From positions 372,001-436,000 of the forward strand of contig NW_020825387.1 of the NCBI RefSeq assembly GCF_003286085.1: 64,000 nucleotides of DNA. The letters are read 5' to 3'. The notes beneath the pieces were generated by a model, which was not told the origin of the DNA, searched no databases, and saw only the letters and a list, made by a program, of their open reading frames with translations. Positions 38,393 through 48,600 of this stretch are shown here, piece after piece. Both the position numbers and the translations under genes were made by a program. The number at the start of each line of letters is the position of its first letter. The first letter of the stretch is position 1. Origin of the DNA: Drosophila persimilis (lineage: Eukaryota > Arthropoda > Insecta > Diptera > Drosophilidae).

Positions 38393-38934
38393 TATTCAAA
38401 CTATTGAAAGTATTCATTTTATTCATAAAAGTGATCAATTCAAACAATTACTACACGTTCAAAGTTTCAAATTCAACTGTTTTTATTGGCATTTGCTAAC
38501 CATACAGTATAATGAAGGTATATTTACGGTATTTTGGTATATAATAAGGAAATACATATACATAAAGTTCGTTTTTATTACAGTATATTTTGAAAAATAG
38601 AAGGTATAATTCATCGATAGCAGCGACGAAAAACTGAGTCGTGATTTTTAATGGGCTACCCTAAAAAGGGTATGGACAAAAACAGCCAAGGTAACCTGAA
38701 AAGTTCGTACGAACCCCACCTCGCGTGTGAGGACGGTTAGATGACAACATACCTCGAAGACAAATTCGGCAAGGTATATTGAGCAAGTGGGGTGTGTTTT
38801 AGCTTGCATACGTTTTCTGGGCCGTGGTGCCTGTTGTCCACACCCTCTTTTTCCTTCAATTATGTAGCACATTTGTAGTAACTGTGTAGAGTGTTTATAA
38901 AAAAAACCAAAAAGATCAAGTATTTAAAATATGC

Positions 38935-39135
38935 CAGTTAAGTAGAAAATTGATTAATTAATCGAATAAAACTATGTGGGCAGGGCTGAAGGGCCTATCT
39001 AGCTAGTAATATTCGACGGAATATCAAAAACGAGGAATATTTATAATAGAACTGGAATTCGTCAGTATATTTAAGGTGTCTTTTGAAATGAGACGGTATA
39101 TTTCTGAGGGTCGGACCGTATATTTCATCGATAAA
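38935..39135 (+). repeat. Promoter-linked repeat, eIF3e copy (left arm of inverted pair)
   Basis: Words in order: AGTAGAAAATTGATT, ATCGAATAAAACTATGTGGG, ATCTAGCTAGTAATATTC, GGAATATCAAAAACGAGG, AGAACTGGAATTCGTCAG, TATATTTAAGGTGT, TGAGACGGTATATTTCTGAG, GGTCGGACCGTATATTT and ATCGATAA. Most of these recur in the same order on the minus strand at 42972-43170. It ends right at the eIF3e core promoter. Confidence 0.85.
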
Positions 39136-39139
39136 TCTA

Positions 39140-39150
39140 CGGTCACACTG
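39140..39150 (+). promoter_or_regulatory. Motif 1 (M1BP site) of eIF3e
   Basis: CGGTCACACTG matches the Drosophila core promoter Motif 1 (YGGTCACACTR core), about 80 bases before the start codon. ATCGATAA (39127-39134) is a DRE-like word just upstream. Motif 1 with DRE marks ubiquitously active fly promoters. Confidence 0.75.
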
Positions 39151-39230
39151 AGCACTGCGCCTGCACGCGTGTTTTTCTTGTAATTTGCGTGGAAATTTTA
39201 TTGTGAAAAAAGTCAAAAAACACCCACAAT

Positions 39231-40705
39231 ATGGCGAACTTTGATCTTACACGCATCAACTGTCAATTCCTGGACAGACATCTAACTTTCCCGCTGCTGG
39301 AATTCTTGTGTGGCAAGGAGGTTAGAAAATTTTTGCGGTGCCGTGTCACCAGCGCCGCAGCGCAGCGAACCGGACGTACTGGGGTCGTGGATTGAATATG
39401 CATAACTAATGGATAATGTATTTTTGCAGATCTACAATCAGCAGGAACTGTTGGAGTACATCCTGGAGACGGTGAACAAGACGAACATGATTGATTACAC
39501 GATGGACACGCGCAAGCGTCTCAATCTGAGCCAAGAGATGCCCGATGAGCTGGTGCAGCGCAAGGCAGAGGTACTGGCCACGCTCAAGCAGCTGCAGAAC
39601 GAGGTGGCGCCCATCATGAAGGCCACCGACATTCTCAAGAACGGCGAGAGCATGAAGGACTCCAAGACCTTTGTGAATGCCCTGCAAAAGGACTACAACT
39701 TCAAGGTGGAGCATCTGGAAAGTGCCTACAAGCTGGCCAAGTACCTGTACGAGTGTGGCAACTACCAGGAGTCCACATCGTACTTGTACTTCTGTCTGAT
39801 TGTGATGTCGCCCAATGACAAGGTGGGTCAATCACTTGTAATATATCCAGCCGAAAATTCTAATTTAATCCATGTGTTTGCAGAACTATCTGAATGTGTT
39901 GTGGGGCAAGTTGGCGGCCGAGATTCTGACCCTCAACTGGAACACGGCTCTGGAGGATCTGACGCGCCTGCGCGACTACATTGACAGTGCCAATTTCTCC
40001 ACCATCCAGGCCCTGCAGCAGCGCACCTGGTTGATCCACTGGTCCGTCCTGGTTTTCTTCAACCACCCGAAGGGCCGTGATCTGATTATCGAGATGTTTT
40101 TGTACAAGCCTCTGTATCTGAATGCTATTCAGACCATGTGCCCGCACATTATGCGCTATCTGGCTACCGCCGTTGTGATCAATCGCACCCGTCGCAACGC
40201 CCTCAAGGATCTGATCAAGGTTATCCAGCAGGAGTCGTACACATACCGTGACCCCATCACCGAGTTCCTCGAGTGTCTGTACGTAAACTTTGACTTCGAG
40301 GGCGCTCGCCTGAAGCTGCACGAGTGCCAGACAGTAATCCTCAACGATTTCTTCATTGTGGCCTGCCTAAATGAGTTTGTGGAGGATGCCCGTCTGATGA
40401 TCTTCGAAACGTTCTGCCGCATCCACCAGTGCATCACCATCAGCATGCTGGCCGACAAGCTGAACATGAAGCCCAATGAGGCCGAGTGCTGGATTGTCAA
40501 CCTTATACGGAACGCCCGTCTGAATGCCAAGATCGACTCGAAGCTGGGGCATGTGGTGATGGGGACACAGCCGCTGAGCCCCTACCAGCAGCTAGTGGAG
40601 AAGATTGACTCGCTGTCAATGCGCTCGGAGCATTTGGCCGGTCTGATTGAGCGGAAGAGCAAACAAAACAATAAAGAATCGATCGACTCTTGGAAGTACT
40701 ACTAG
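39231..40705 (+). CDS. eIF3e: Translation initiation factor 3 subunit e (Int6)
   Basis: Coding exons are 39231-39320, 39430-39822 and 39884-40705, giving 434 residues, about the usual length of the family. eIF3e is a PCI-domain subunit of the eIF3 complex that helps bring the 40S ribosome to mRNA. The N-terminus [20 protein letters not shown] and the following [20 protein letters not shown] are hallmarks of eIF3e. The helical-repeat half spans about 1-220 and the PCI/winged-helix part about 250-400 ([14 protein letters not shown], then [20 protein letters not shown]). The start is the first ATG, 80 bases after Motif 1. It converges with the acetyl-CoA transporter gene, with stop codons 336 bases apart. 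Confidence 0.96.
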
Positions 40706-40784
40706 AAACACATAAGCTAAGCATAAATTTTGTATCCCCCTCCCTCCCCCCGCATAGATTACAATGATTGCGTGTAATCGAGCG

Positions 40785-40790
40785 AATAAA
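40785..40790 (+). terminator. Poly(A) signal of eIF3e
   Basis: AATAAA 80 bases after the stop codon. Confidence 0.7.
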
Positions 40791-40871
40791 CCAACATCTC
40801 CCCATTCGCAATTCTCACGCGGATTATCTTTTATGATCTTTCTATGCTTTGTACTCGACGTCGAATCTAAT

Positions 40872-40877
40872 TTTATT
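40872..40877 (-). terminator. Candidate poly(A) signal of the acetyl-CoA transporter
   Basis: AATAAA on the minus strand, 165 bases past the stop and only 81 bases from the eIF3e signal, so the two 3' ends nearly meet. Confidence 0.55.
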
Positions 40878-41041
40878 TCCAATGGAATCTATTAAGTTAT
40901 ACGAAAACAATACCAAGGCGGGAATTTTCAATTTCACTAGCCTACACAGAATACAAACACTTTTTAGTCCTATAAATAATAGCTGGTTTGTACGGGCGAG
41001 GTGGCGTTGGCGGTTGCGGCAGCGGATCACACGATTAATTG

Positions 41042-42687
41042 CTACCGCGACTTATGTTTGACCACAAGCCACGACCGTACGGGCAGATCCTGCAGATAGA
41101 CGATCCACTTGTGCACCACCAGTACCCAGATGATGCCATAGACCACACAGAAGAACGACTCCAGATAGTAGCCATCGAAAGTAATCTCGCAATTGCCGTG
41201 TGACGATTCACAGCTCTATAAGGAGTGAGGGAGGGCACTAGATTAGTTGAAAAACACCACAGAAGGTGGGTAGAGTCTTCTCGTACCTGTTGCTCATCCT
41301 TATTGAGGCACGTATTATCCGTATTGGTGGTGCACTGTTTCCATGTGAGCACGTCCACCAGCCAGAGCACCACCGTGTTGGGCCAATTGCCGCCCAGATT
41401 GCACAGCGTGTTGAGGAATGTCATGTATGTGCCACCCACAGCGGGGTCCGAGATCTTTGCAAAGAATGCCATGGCCGCCACGAACATTGAGTACAGGAAT
41501 ACCTGATAGCAGGCATACAGGGCGATCAGAAGGACATAATAGTACACTGGGACATGCCCTTTCTGCACCATAAAAGGTGTGGCGTAGGCGAAAATTGTCG
41601 CCACGGCGGCCAGAAGAATTCGATATGGAATGGCCTTCAGATACACATCCATGGGACGCGGGCCGTTGGTGTAGCGACCCATCACCAGGGGCAGGACGAG
41701 CTGAAGGGGAATGAGGGGGATGGCCAGCAGAGCCAGCTGATCCTTGGGCACCCCGGCATCGATGAGCTTCAGACTGGTGACCGCATCCGATGCGGAGAAG
41801 GTTACCTTAACGGTGAGCAGAATGGCGGCTAGGATCTGCACTGGTCGCATCTTCACCATGTCCCAGAGGATCTTGTAGCTCTGACGAATGTTCAGCTCAT
41901 GCTCCTCCGTGTAGCGAGATTCCGTATGGGCATCTTCAATGTCATTCTCCTTCTTGAAGATTGCCACCAGAGTGGTGGCCACCACAAAGACAATACCCCA
42001 GAACCAGAGGAAGCGTGGTAACGTGATCATGCCCTCGTTCAGGGGCACATCCCTCATGTACTTGTTGCAAAAGTCCTTCGATTCGAGGGCAATGAACACC
42101 ACATATCCAAGGAAGTAGCCGGCTGTCTGGCCGACACTGTTGCAGGTGGAGGCGTAGCCTACATTGCAGCGCTTCAGCATAGTCAGAGCCCAGCCGTCCA
42201 CAGCGATGTCCTGGGTGGCAGCCAGGAAATTGAGCAGGAAGAAGAGCAGCGACAGCAGCGCCACATTCGGCTCCACACCATCGCCGCCCAGCCAACGATC
42301 CACGTAGTAGGAAAGGAACATCATGAATCCGCCAAGCAGATACTGCACCGGCACCAGCCACGATTTGCGGCGCCCGAATCTCCGGACGTAAAGCGAGTCC
42401 ACGATGGGTGCCCACAGTAGCTTCAAGCTGAACGGCCAGTAGGCGAAGGAGAACTCCGCCTGCTGCTTGTAGCTGGCTCCCCGGTTCTGCAGCAGCATGG
42501 GAATGGCGGCTATCAGGCCTATGGGTATGCCCTGCAGTATATACAGAAACAGCAGGATGGCTATGTTCCGTCTGTCGCCGCGTATGTCCGGCGTTCCCTC
42601 GTCCTTCTCCACCAGCCTTTCCTTCGGGTGGTAGCTCTGTACATCGCCCGCACTGCCACCCTGGGGCCGCCGCCGTGCTGTGGACAT
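41042..42687 (-). CDS. CG9706: Acetyl-CoA transporter, SLC33A1/AT-1 type
   Basis: Two coding exons, 42687-41287 and 41215-41042, give 524 residues. The family imports acetyl-CoA into the ER lumen for protein and glycan acetylation. After a hydrophilic start (MSTARRRPQGG) come about ten to twelve membrane helices, beginning with NIAILLFLYILQGIPIGLIA. Family words seen are FSFAYWPFSLKLLWAPIVDS, RRKSWLVPVQYLLGG, ATQDIAVDGWALTML, STCNSVGQTAGYFLGY and GGTYMTFLNTLCNLGGNWP. The second exon adds the last helix (FFCVVYGIIWVLVVHKWIVY) and a basic tail. The start at 42687 lies just after an acceptor-like CTTTTGGCAG, so a 5' UTR intron (donor near 42756) is likely. The frame is open further upstream, but only without an ATG. 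Confidence 0.93.
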
Positions 42688-42958
42688 ATTGGAAGTCTGC
42701 CAAAAGGTGTACCAAACTGATTTCAATCTAGATAATGCATGCACATGTCGCCTCACCTGTTTCTAATCTTTCAGGTCCACGTCAGTGCAATGCCGAAGCT
42801 CTCTAAATCACAAACAATTAAGTATTTTTGCTTATGCCTTGCCTGTGCTTCTAGCTAATAAATTTCGATTGATTCTCACTGAATTACTCATTCATTTTCG
42901 GTGTCAGTTAATTTAATAATTTTTATAGGTCGTGGCGTTTGTTGATGTTGCAGTGCTG

Positions 42959-42968
42959 CAGTCTGACC
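42959..42968 (-). promoter_or_regulatory. Motif 1-like site of the acetyl-CoA transporter
   Basis: The minus strand reads GGTCAGACTG, one mismatch to GGTCACACTG, directly next to the repeat copy at 42972-43170, as at eIF3e. The start site would lie about 200-270 bases upstream of the ATG. Confidence 0.5.
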
Positions 42969-42971
42969 GCG

Positions 42972-43170
42972 TTAAAATATACCGTCCGACCCTTAGAAAT
43001 ATACCGTCTCATTTTAAAAATACACCTTAAATATACTGACGAATTCCAGTTCTACATATTCCTCGTTTTTGATATTCCGAGGAATATTATTAGCTAGATA
43101 GAACATTTGACCATGCCCACATAATTTTGTACGATTGATGAATCAATTTTCTATTTAACTGGTGTATTCT
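42972..43170 (-). repeat. Promoter-linked repeat, CG9706 copy (right arm of inverted pair)
   Basis: On the minus strand it has AGTTAAATAGAAAATTGATT, ACAAAATTATGTGGGCATGG, ATCTAGCTAATAATATTCC, GGAATATCAAAAACGAGG, AGAACTGGAATTCGTCAG, TATATTTAAGGTGTATTT, TGAGACGGTATATTTCTAAG and GGTCGGACGGTATATTTTA. This is nearly the same series as 38935-39135, in inverted orientation. Confidence 0.85.
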
Positions 43171-43265
43171 TAATACTTGCTTTTATTGCGTTTTGCGTGA
43201 AAAAAGGTTTTAGCGAAATAAGTCAAACAAAAAACAAGTAGCGAAATAGGTCAATCAAGACAAAC

Positions 43266-43420
43266 GAAAAAGGAAATTCGTTCATATTGCTCAATTTTGA
43301 TATTCCATTGAGTAATGCTGACTAACTAAATCTCTCAGCAATGCCCACATAGTTTTATTCTATTGATGAATAAATTTTCTACAAGATTGGTTAGTTTTTA
43401 ATCCATGCTTTTATTGTATT
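43266..43420 (-). repeat. Promoter-linked repeat, further copy
   Basis: Shares TTTTGATATTCC, GCCCACATAGTTTTATTCTA, TTGATGAATAAATTTTCTAC and a following TGCTTTTATTG word with the copy just before it. It lacks the GGTATATTT end. It stands in tandem with 42972-43170. Confidence 0.65.
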
Positions 43421-43884
43421 TATTGTAAAAAAAAGGTTCAAACGAAAAAGTTCAACAAAAAAAGTGTCGCTATATTGCGTGTAAGCCGTAGTATAGGCCT
43501 TTGTATACCCTATTTTGTTAATTATATATGAAAGTATAAATATTGATATGAAGATAAAACGTAACTAATAAAGACCTTTTCTCAAATTGACATTTCTTAG
43601 ACATATTCATGTATATGATGAGTGTTTTGTATATATATCTCGATCCTGATACCTATTCATGGTCGCTACAAGAAGACAATAAGCTTTAAAATATCGTTGA
43701 ATTAAATAATATTGAATTATATTAAAATATATTGAAAATAAATTGTTTTTGCCTGGGATGACAAACATATTCACAATTCTATAACATCCATTTCCCCCAG
43801 GGTATGTGTGCATGGAATTAGCAACATGTTTGTGTATGGAATGGGACTCATTGTTGCTAAAGCGAACTGCGGCGAACTCGAATT

Positions 43885-44050
43885 CGATTCAAAAAACGAC
43901 CAATTCTTTGTTCCGTTGAATAATACTATCTATATGGAACATTTAGCCATGCCCACTCAATTTTGTACGATTGATGAATCAATTCTATACATGATTGGCT
44001 TATTCGAAATACTTGCTTTTATTGGATTTTGGCTAAAACAAGGCATAAAC
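43885..44050 (-). repeat. Promoter-linked repeat, further copy
   Basis: Shares CATTTAGCCATGCCCACTCA, TTTTGTACGATTGATGAATC, CTTGCTTTTATTG and AAAATAGTTCAAAAA with the copies at 43140-43450. No GGTATATTT end is seen. A chance open frame (43808-44089) covers it and is not taken as a gene. Confidence 0.6.
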
Positions 44051-44281
44051 AAAATAGTTCAAAAAAAAAAACAGTGTTACATAAGATAGCAAGGTGTATT
44101 AATATAAGGTAACGTGTACAAGGTGAACAGTGTGTGCACTCCAATGGTTATCCTTTTTTAGAGGACTATCGATTTTCGATAAAAACCATTACTGGTCTTT
44201 TGAATATAGTTAATCACATAAATTTCGAACTCAACTCAAATTTTAATATATAAATTGCTAGTTAACTTTAAATTGTTGAAC

Positions 44282-44287
44282 TTTATT
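44282..44287 (-). terminator. Candidate poly(A) signal of the CCDC6-like gene
   Basis: AATAAA on the minus strand, 670 bases beyond the stop. The UTR would include the GT and TATA-type runs at 44620-44850. Confidence 0.35.
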
Positions 44288-44765
44288 TCTGTTGGCTTAC
44301 AATATACATAATTCAAAATGTTTTAGGCCCACATACGAATGAAATGTGGGAAAATTGGTTTTACATGAATAGAATTCACCATTTTATAAATTCTTACAAT
44401 TTTCGTGTTTTCTTTTTTGTTTTTTCTTCACTTAACCTTAACTGGAACCGAGAGCGAAAGTAGAAAAACATTCAATTTCTTAAACAGTAGCGATTTTTTG
44501 TTGTAGTTAAATATTCGTGTATGTTCCGCCTAGGAATTCTTCCGATATTATTAACTTTTTGAGAGAGATTTTGATCAAATAGTAGAACATACAGATACAT
44601 ATTAACCATATACATATATATTCCATATATGTATGTGTATATATAGTAGATGAGGCGACTTGGAGTCGCTCCAGGGGGAAGGAGGCTTACAGTTTAGGGA
44701 TTTTCTTTATCTTATTAGCTTTCGTTTCAAATTTCATTTCATAATTGGGGTTTCCTTTCTTTAAA

Positions 44766-44850
44766 CTGGTTGCTTGCATGCATGCATGCGTGTGTGGGAG
44801 TGGGTGTGTGTGTGTGTGTGGGAGCGAATATATATATGTGTGTGTGTGAG
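44766..44850. repeat. (GCAT)n and (GT)n microsatellites
   Basis: GCATGCATGCATGCGTGTG, then interrupted GT runs to about 44850, in the presumed 3' UTR of the CCDC6-like gene. Confidence 0.8.
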
Positions 44851-44951
44851 TGAGTGTGACAGAGAGGGAAAATAAGTCATGACAATAATTGGAGTAACGG
44901 TGGAGCAAGGAGCCATCCAAATCCGATCCGATCCCATCCCGTCTCTGTCTA

Positions 44952-46683
44952 CTACTCCTTGTATGTGGAAGTGTCCATGGGGCTGGCCGGCTGGATGAAG
45001 GCCGTGGCCGCAGCACTGGGCTGGTTGGTGGGCGTAAAGGCCGACAGCGAGGAGTTGCTGCTGCTGTTGACCAGATTGCCGCCGGACGAGTTATTCAAGC
45101 TGATATTCATCAAATTGGACGACGAGGACGAGGCACTGGACGCCATCTGGCTGTTCAACGACAGCAATCCTCCGCCGCCAGCCAGAAAGGTGGAGCTGAC
45201 GCCCCCGCCGCCCCCTGATGATGGCTGGGCGCCCAAACTTAGTCGTTCACTGTTCGAGAGAAAGCCGCCAGCAGCGTTCCCGGCCGATGATGCATTTGGC
45301 CCCAGCATGCCCATCAGGGGATTTGTGGTGGTCAGCACATTGGGTGCGGAAGTGTTCAGGCCCAGCATGGGCGTTGGCAGTGCTGGCTTAATGAACCGCT
45401 CGCTGGCCCTTCGATTCTGCGAAAGAAAAGAGTCAGAGAATTAAAAAAATGAAATCCACTTCAAACTGTGTTGCACTTACCACTAGCTGGCCGCAGGCAT
45501 AGCAACGGTTCTGACCCGCTGTGCCCGGACTAAGAGGCCGACTGCTCGAGGGGCTGTGGGAGACGGGACTGCTGATGGTGCGCTGTCGCTGGGCATTCAC
45601 TGCCGAGGCCGCAGAGTTGCCGGCCATCAGGCTTTCGTTGTAGAAGCGCTCCTCATCCATTTCGAGCGAGGACTCCGACTCGGAGAGGTGCCGACAGAGG
45701 GCTTCACGGCGCTCCACCTCCTGCTTGAGCTTGCGCTGGAGTCGGGCGTTCTCCTCACGTATGGACTTCTCCTCCTGGGCGAACTGCTGCATTTTGATTG
45801 TGGTCTCCTTCTGGGCGGCAGCGAAATTGTCGCGCAGACGCAGCACTTCCGATCGCAGCGCCTTGATGTGGGAGCTCAGATGGGTGGCGGTGTCCCCGCC
45901 ATTGGCATTGATGGTGATATCACGTGGTGTGGTCGGATCCGACACCGGCTGATCGAGCTTGATCTGCAGCGAGCGCTTCTCGGTCTCCAGCTTGTCCATG
46001 CGCTTCCACAGCTTGTTGACAAGCGCCTCCTGCTCCTGCTCGAGGGTATTCTCCAGCTCGACCATTTCGCGGCGCAGCTGCTCCAGATTGGTCTGCTTGT
46101 TGTCCGTCTCCGCCTGGAGTTTCTCGATCTTGCGCATCAGCTTGTTTACGAGGCACTCCTGCTCCTGCTCGAGAGTCTGCTCCAGCTTGCACTTCTCCTG
46201 GCGCAGCTGGTCCAGTTTGCGCGAGAGATCGTTGGTGAGGCACTCCTCCTCGCGCTCATAGTGATGGGCGAGGGTCTCCTTTTCCTTCTTTAGAGCTTGG
46301 ATCTTCTTCAGCAGCGTGTTTGAGATGTACTCCTCCTCCTGCTCGGCTTTGGCTTGCTGCAGGAAAGGAAACATTTCATTAGCGATATATGTTGGGTAGT
46401 ATGGGAGTGGTAAGGTACTAACAATTATGACCGAGGCTTGCTTCAGGCATCGATTCTCCTCCTGCACTACCTTGCACTTGGTCTTGAACGTGTCCAGCTC
46501 CGCTTTCAGCACTCTAAATGTGGTGATTAATCTGGGTAAACTGAGAAGGATTTATGGGGCTACTCACTTGTTCTGTTGGGTGAGCGACTCGATGCGCTTC
46601 TGGAGCTGCTCCCGCGAGACTGGGCTGGGAGGCAGCATGGTGCCGCCATCCAACGAGCTCTCCGACTCACAAGGACTCTCCAT
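44952..46683 (-). CDS. CCDC6-like coiled-coil protein
   Basis: Coding exons are 46683-46568, 46513-46423, 46356-45481 and 45416-44952, giving 515 residues. Residues about 24-300 form a long coiled coil with three repeats of the form EQEQE-LVNKL-RK/K-MRKIEKL, for example [20 protein letters not shown] and [20 protein letters not shown], which are typical of human CCDC6. A serine-rich stretch follows ([20 protein letters not shown]), then CYACGQLV, then a low-complexity tail rich in Ser, Asn, Gly and Leu. CCDC6 is a proto-oncogene fusion partner linked to DNA-damage signalling; the fly role is not evident from sequence. The first exon begins just after an acceptor (TTTTGCAG then GAAATG), so the 5' UTR is spliced and an extra upstream coding exon cannot be excluded. 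D. melanogaster CG6664 is, from memory, the likely orthologue. Confidence 0.88.
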
Positions 46684-48420
46684 TTCCTGCAAAATATAGA
46701 GAACTGGCCAACCAGAGGCCAGGCCTGACGTCAGAGGTGGTGGCTAGCGTTCGGATCTCATTAAAAAATTAAGCATATGCAATTACAAGAAATAATGTAT
46801 GCGTTTATTCAGTTCTGTTTCTTTTTGATCTGATATATATTTCGCTTTTGTTCTTTATTCTCCTCGACGCTGTCGTTGTGGTCGTGGTTGTGGGTGCAAA
46901 CAAAGAACTGGGGACGACGCTGCCACTGCCACTGCTACTGCCCATTGCCTCTGGCTGTTGGCCCTGATCGAAATTGTTTAACCTTCACTTGTGATTTGTG
47001 CATCTGCTGTGCGGATTGCCTCTCTTGATGCAACATTTCGGAAATCGATAGAAGGGCAAGGTCGGGCCATAGTTCAGGCAGCGTATGCGAGAATCTGCGG
47101 CAGCATGTGGGGCACCCCTCCTCTGCTACTGTTACTACTCTCCATAATCTATGCGACGCCGGCAGCAAAAAAAAAGCATAAACGATCCTACCCCTATACG
47201 CTTTCGCTTTCATTTTGGATAGCTATGTATATTTGTTCTTGCGTTGTTTTTTTATTACCTGGCTTTTGTTGGGCGCTGCGCTGGTGACGCCGTTGCTTCG
47301 CTTTGCCTTAAAAGACTTTGCCGTCGTTGCCCCCTCCTGCTTCCCCTCCTGCTTCCACTGCTGCTGCTGCCGACTGCTGCTGCTGCCTCACGGTGGTGCC
47401 TGCCAGGGCGATGCGATTGTGGGGCCAGGGGTTTTTGCGGCTTTCAAACTGGGTGCGCAAAACTAATTTCAACCTTTACTCTCTCCGGAGTTGGAGCCGT
47501 TTATCTAGGGCTTGCACAGAACATAATTTAAAAAAAAAAGTGAATCAAAATTGCGAAAAATTGCTTCCACAGTGCAGAAATGTGACCGTATACGTGACAA
47601 ATACCAACAACAACAAAAAGCGCTAGCATTGCAAAGCCGCGAATTCCGCCATATATGGAGCTGCCAACTGGGTCTTATTGTAAATCGTGACGGCGATTCG
47701 TGTGATTTTTGTTATAATATTGAATGAATTAAATTTAATGTGGAAGAGTCCCGGCAGTCACAACTATCTTTCATCAATGAATTAAATTTCATTATTAAAG
47801 GGATATTAAAGAAAATAAGGTGTAGAAACTTCCAGCGCAGGTTTTTATTGAGTATTCGGTGGATTGCATTCAATTCAATTCAATCTTGGCGCGCAATTTA
47901 CAGTATACAATAAATATAGCCTTCGGTATATTTTTGGTGTATTTCATACATTTTTTGGTATAGAATGGTATATACATATCATATACATATGTATGTACAT
48001 ATTTCTCGGAGGTATATTAATTCAAAACCAATATAAGAAATAGATCTAAGACTAAAAATATTTCAGGTCAAAGTCAATGAGAAAAAATCAGTTTCGATAA
48101 TTTTGAGCGGGAAAACAATGCTCTTCCAAAATGCCCAGGAAAGTGCCCGAAGGAAAGAGTGACGACGATGCATGTAATGATCAGTGCAAATGATTATCTG
48201 TTTTATATTATTAAAAGCAAAAAGTGACAGCTTTGAAAGCAGAATTTTAATATTAATTTAAAAAAAAGGGTAGACAAAATATCCATACGCCATAAATATG
48301 TAGTACAAATGTACCAATTACGTTGTTACCGTGTAGTTGCCATGTACAAATTGGAAATTTTTGAACCCTATTCTTTAAACCCTATTTTTTAAACCATCAA
48401 ATAAAAGGGAATACTTAGCC
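46684..48420. other. Spacer between CCDC6-like gene and Bms1
   Basis: Divergent promoter region without a supported coding frame. GGTCAC on the minus strand at 47582-47587 (CGGTCACATT) is a partial Motif 1 that could serve the CCDC6-like gene. GGTATATTTTTGGTGTATTTC and TTTTTTGGTATAGAATGGTA (47926-47975) are units of the promoter-linked repeat. CTG-rich DNA lies at 47350-47395. Confidence 0.45.
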
Positions 48421-48526
48421 ATTTCATACAATTGATTAGATTGTCGGTTGTGCTGAGGGTCTAGTGATAGCTGGTTATACTAAAGCGAATATCAAAATGA
48501 AAAAAATAACAATTATTCGATAATAC
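48421..48526 (+). repeat. Promoter-linked repeat, degenerate Bms1 copy
   Basis: AATTGATTAGATT, CTAGTGATAGCTGG, GCGAATATCAAAATG and ATTCGATAATA keep the order of the eIF3e copy but have lost the AATATACC units here (two sit at 47926-47975). It ends directly at Motif 1 of Bms1. Confidence 0.5.
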
Positions 48527-48536
48527 GGTCACACTG
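48526..48536 (+). promoter_or_regulatory. Motif 1 (M1BP site) of Bms1
   Basis: CGGTCACACTG, identical to the eIF3e site, lies 65 bases before the Bms1 start codon. Confidence 0.75.
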
Positions 48537-48600
48537 TTCAACACGTGCAGCGCGTAAACAGCCAAATAATTAAATTTTCTTTAGTTTAACCGCTGTAACA

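Larger units (their letters stand above)
37503..38934 (+). other. 3' UTR of glutamate synthase and spacer to eIF3e
   Basis: A- and T-rich DNA without a gene. It contains a CTTTT pentamer array (37747-37768), a GA run (37772-37794), AATAAA at 38387-38392 (candidate poly(A) signal, 3' UTR about 0.9 kb) and GGTATATTTACGGTATTTTGG at 38516-38545, a partial copy of the promoter-linked repeat. Confidence 0.5.

Noticed and set aside
43808-44089. Plus-strand frame of 93 codons between genes
   Set aside because: Covers a copy of the dispersed repeat; the other copies do not keep the frame.
45556-46293. Plus-strand frame rich in Leu (245 codons)
   Set aside because: Antisense to the coiled coil of the CCDC6-like gene; Leu-rich because CTC/CTG mirrors GAG/CAG codons.
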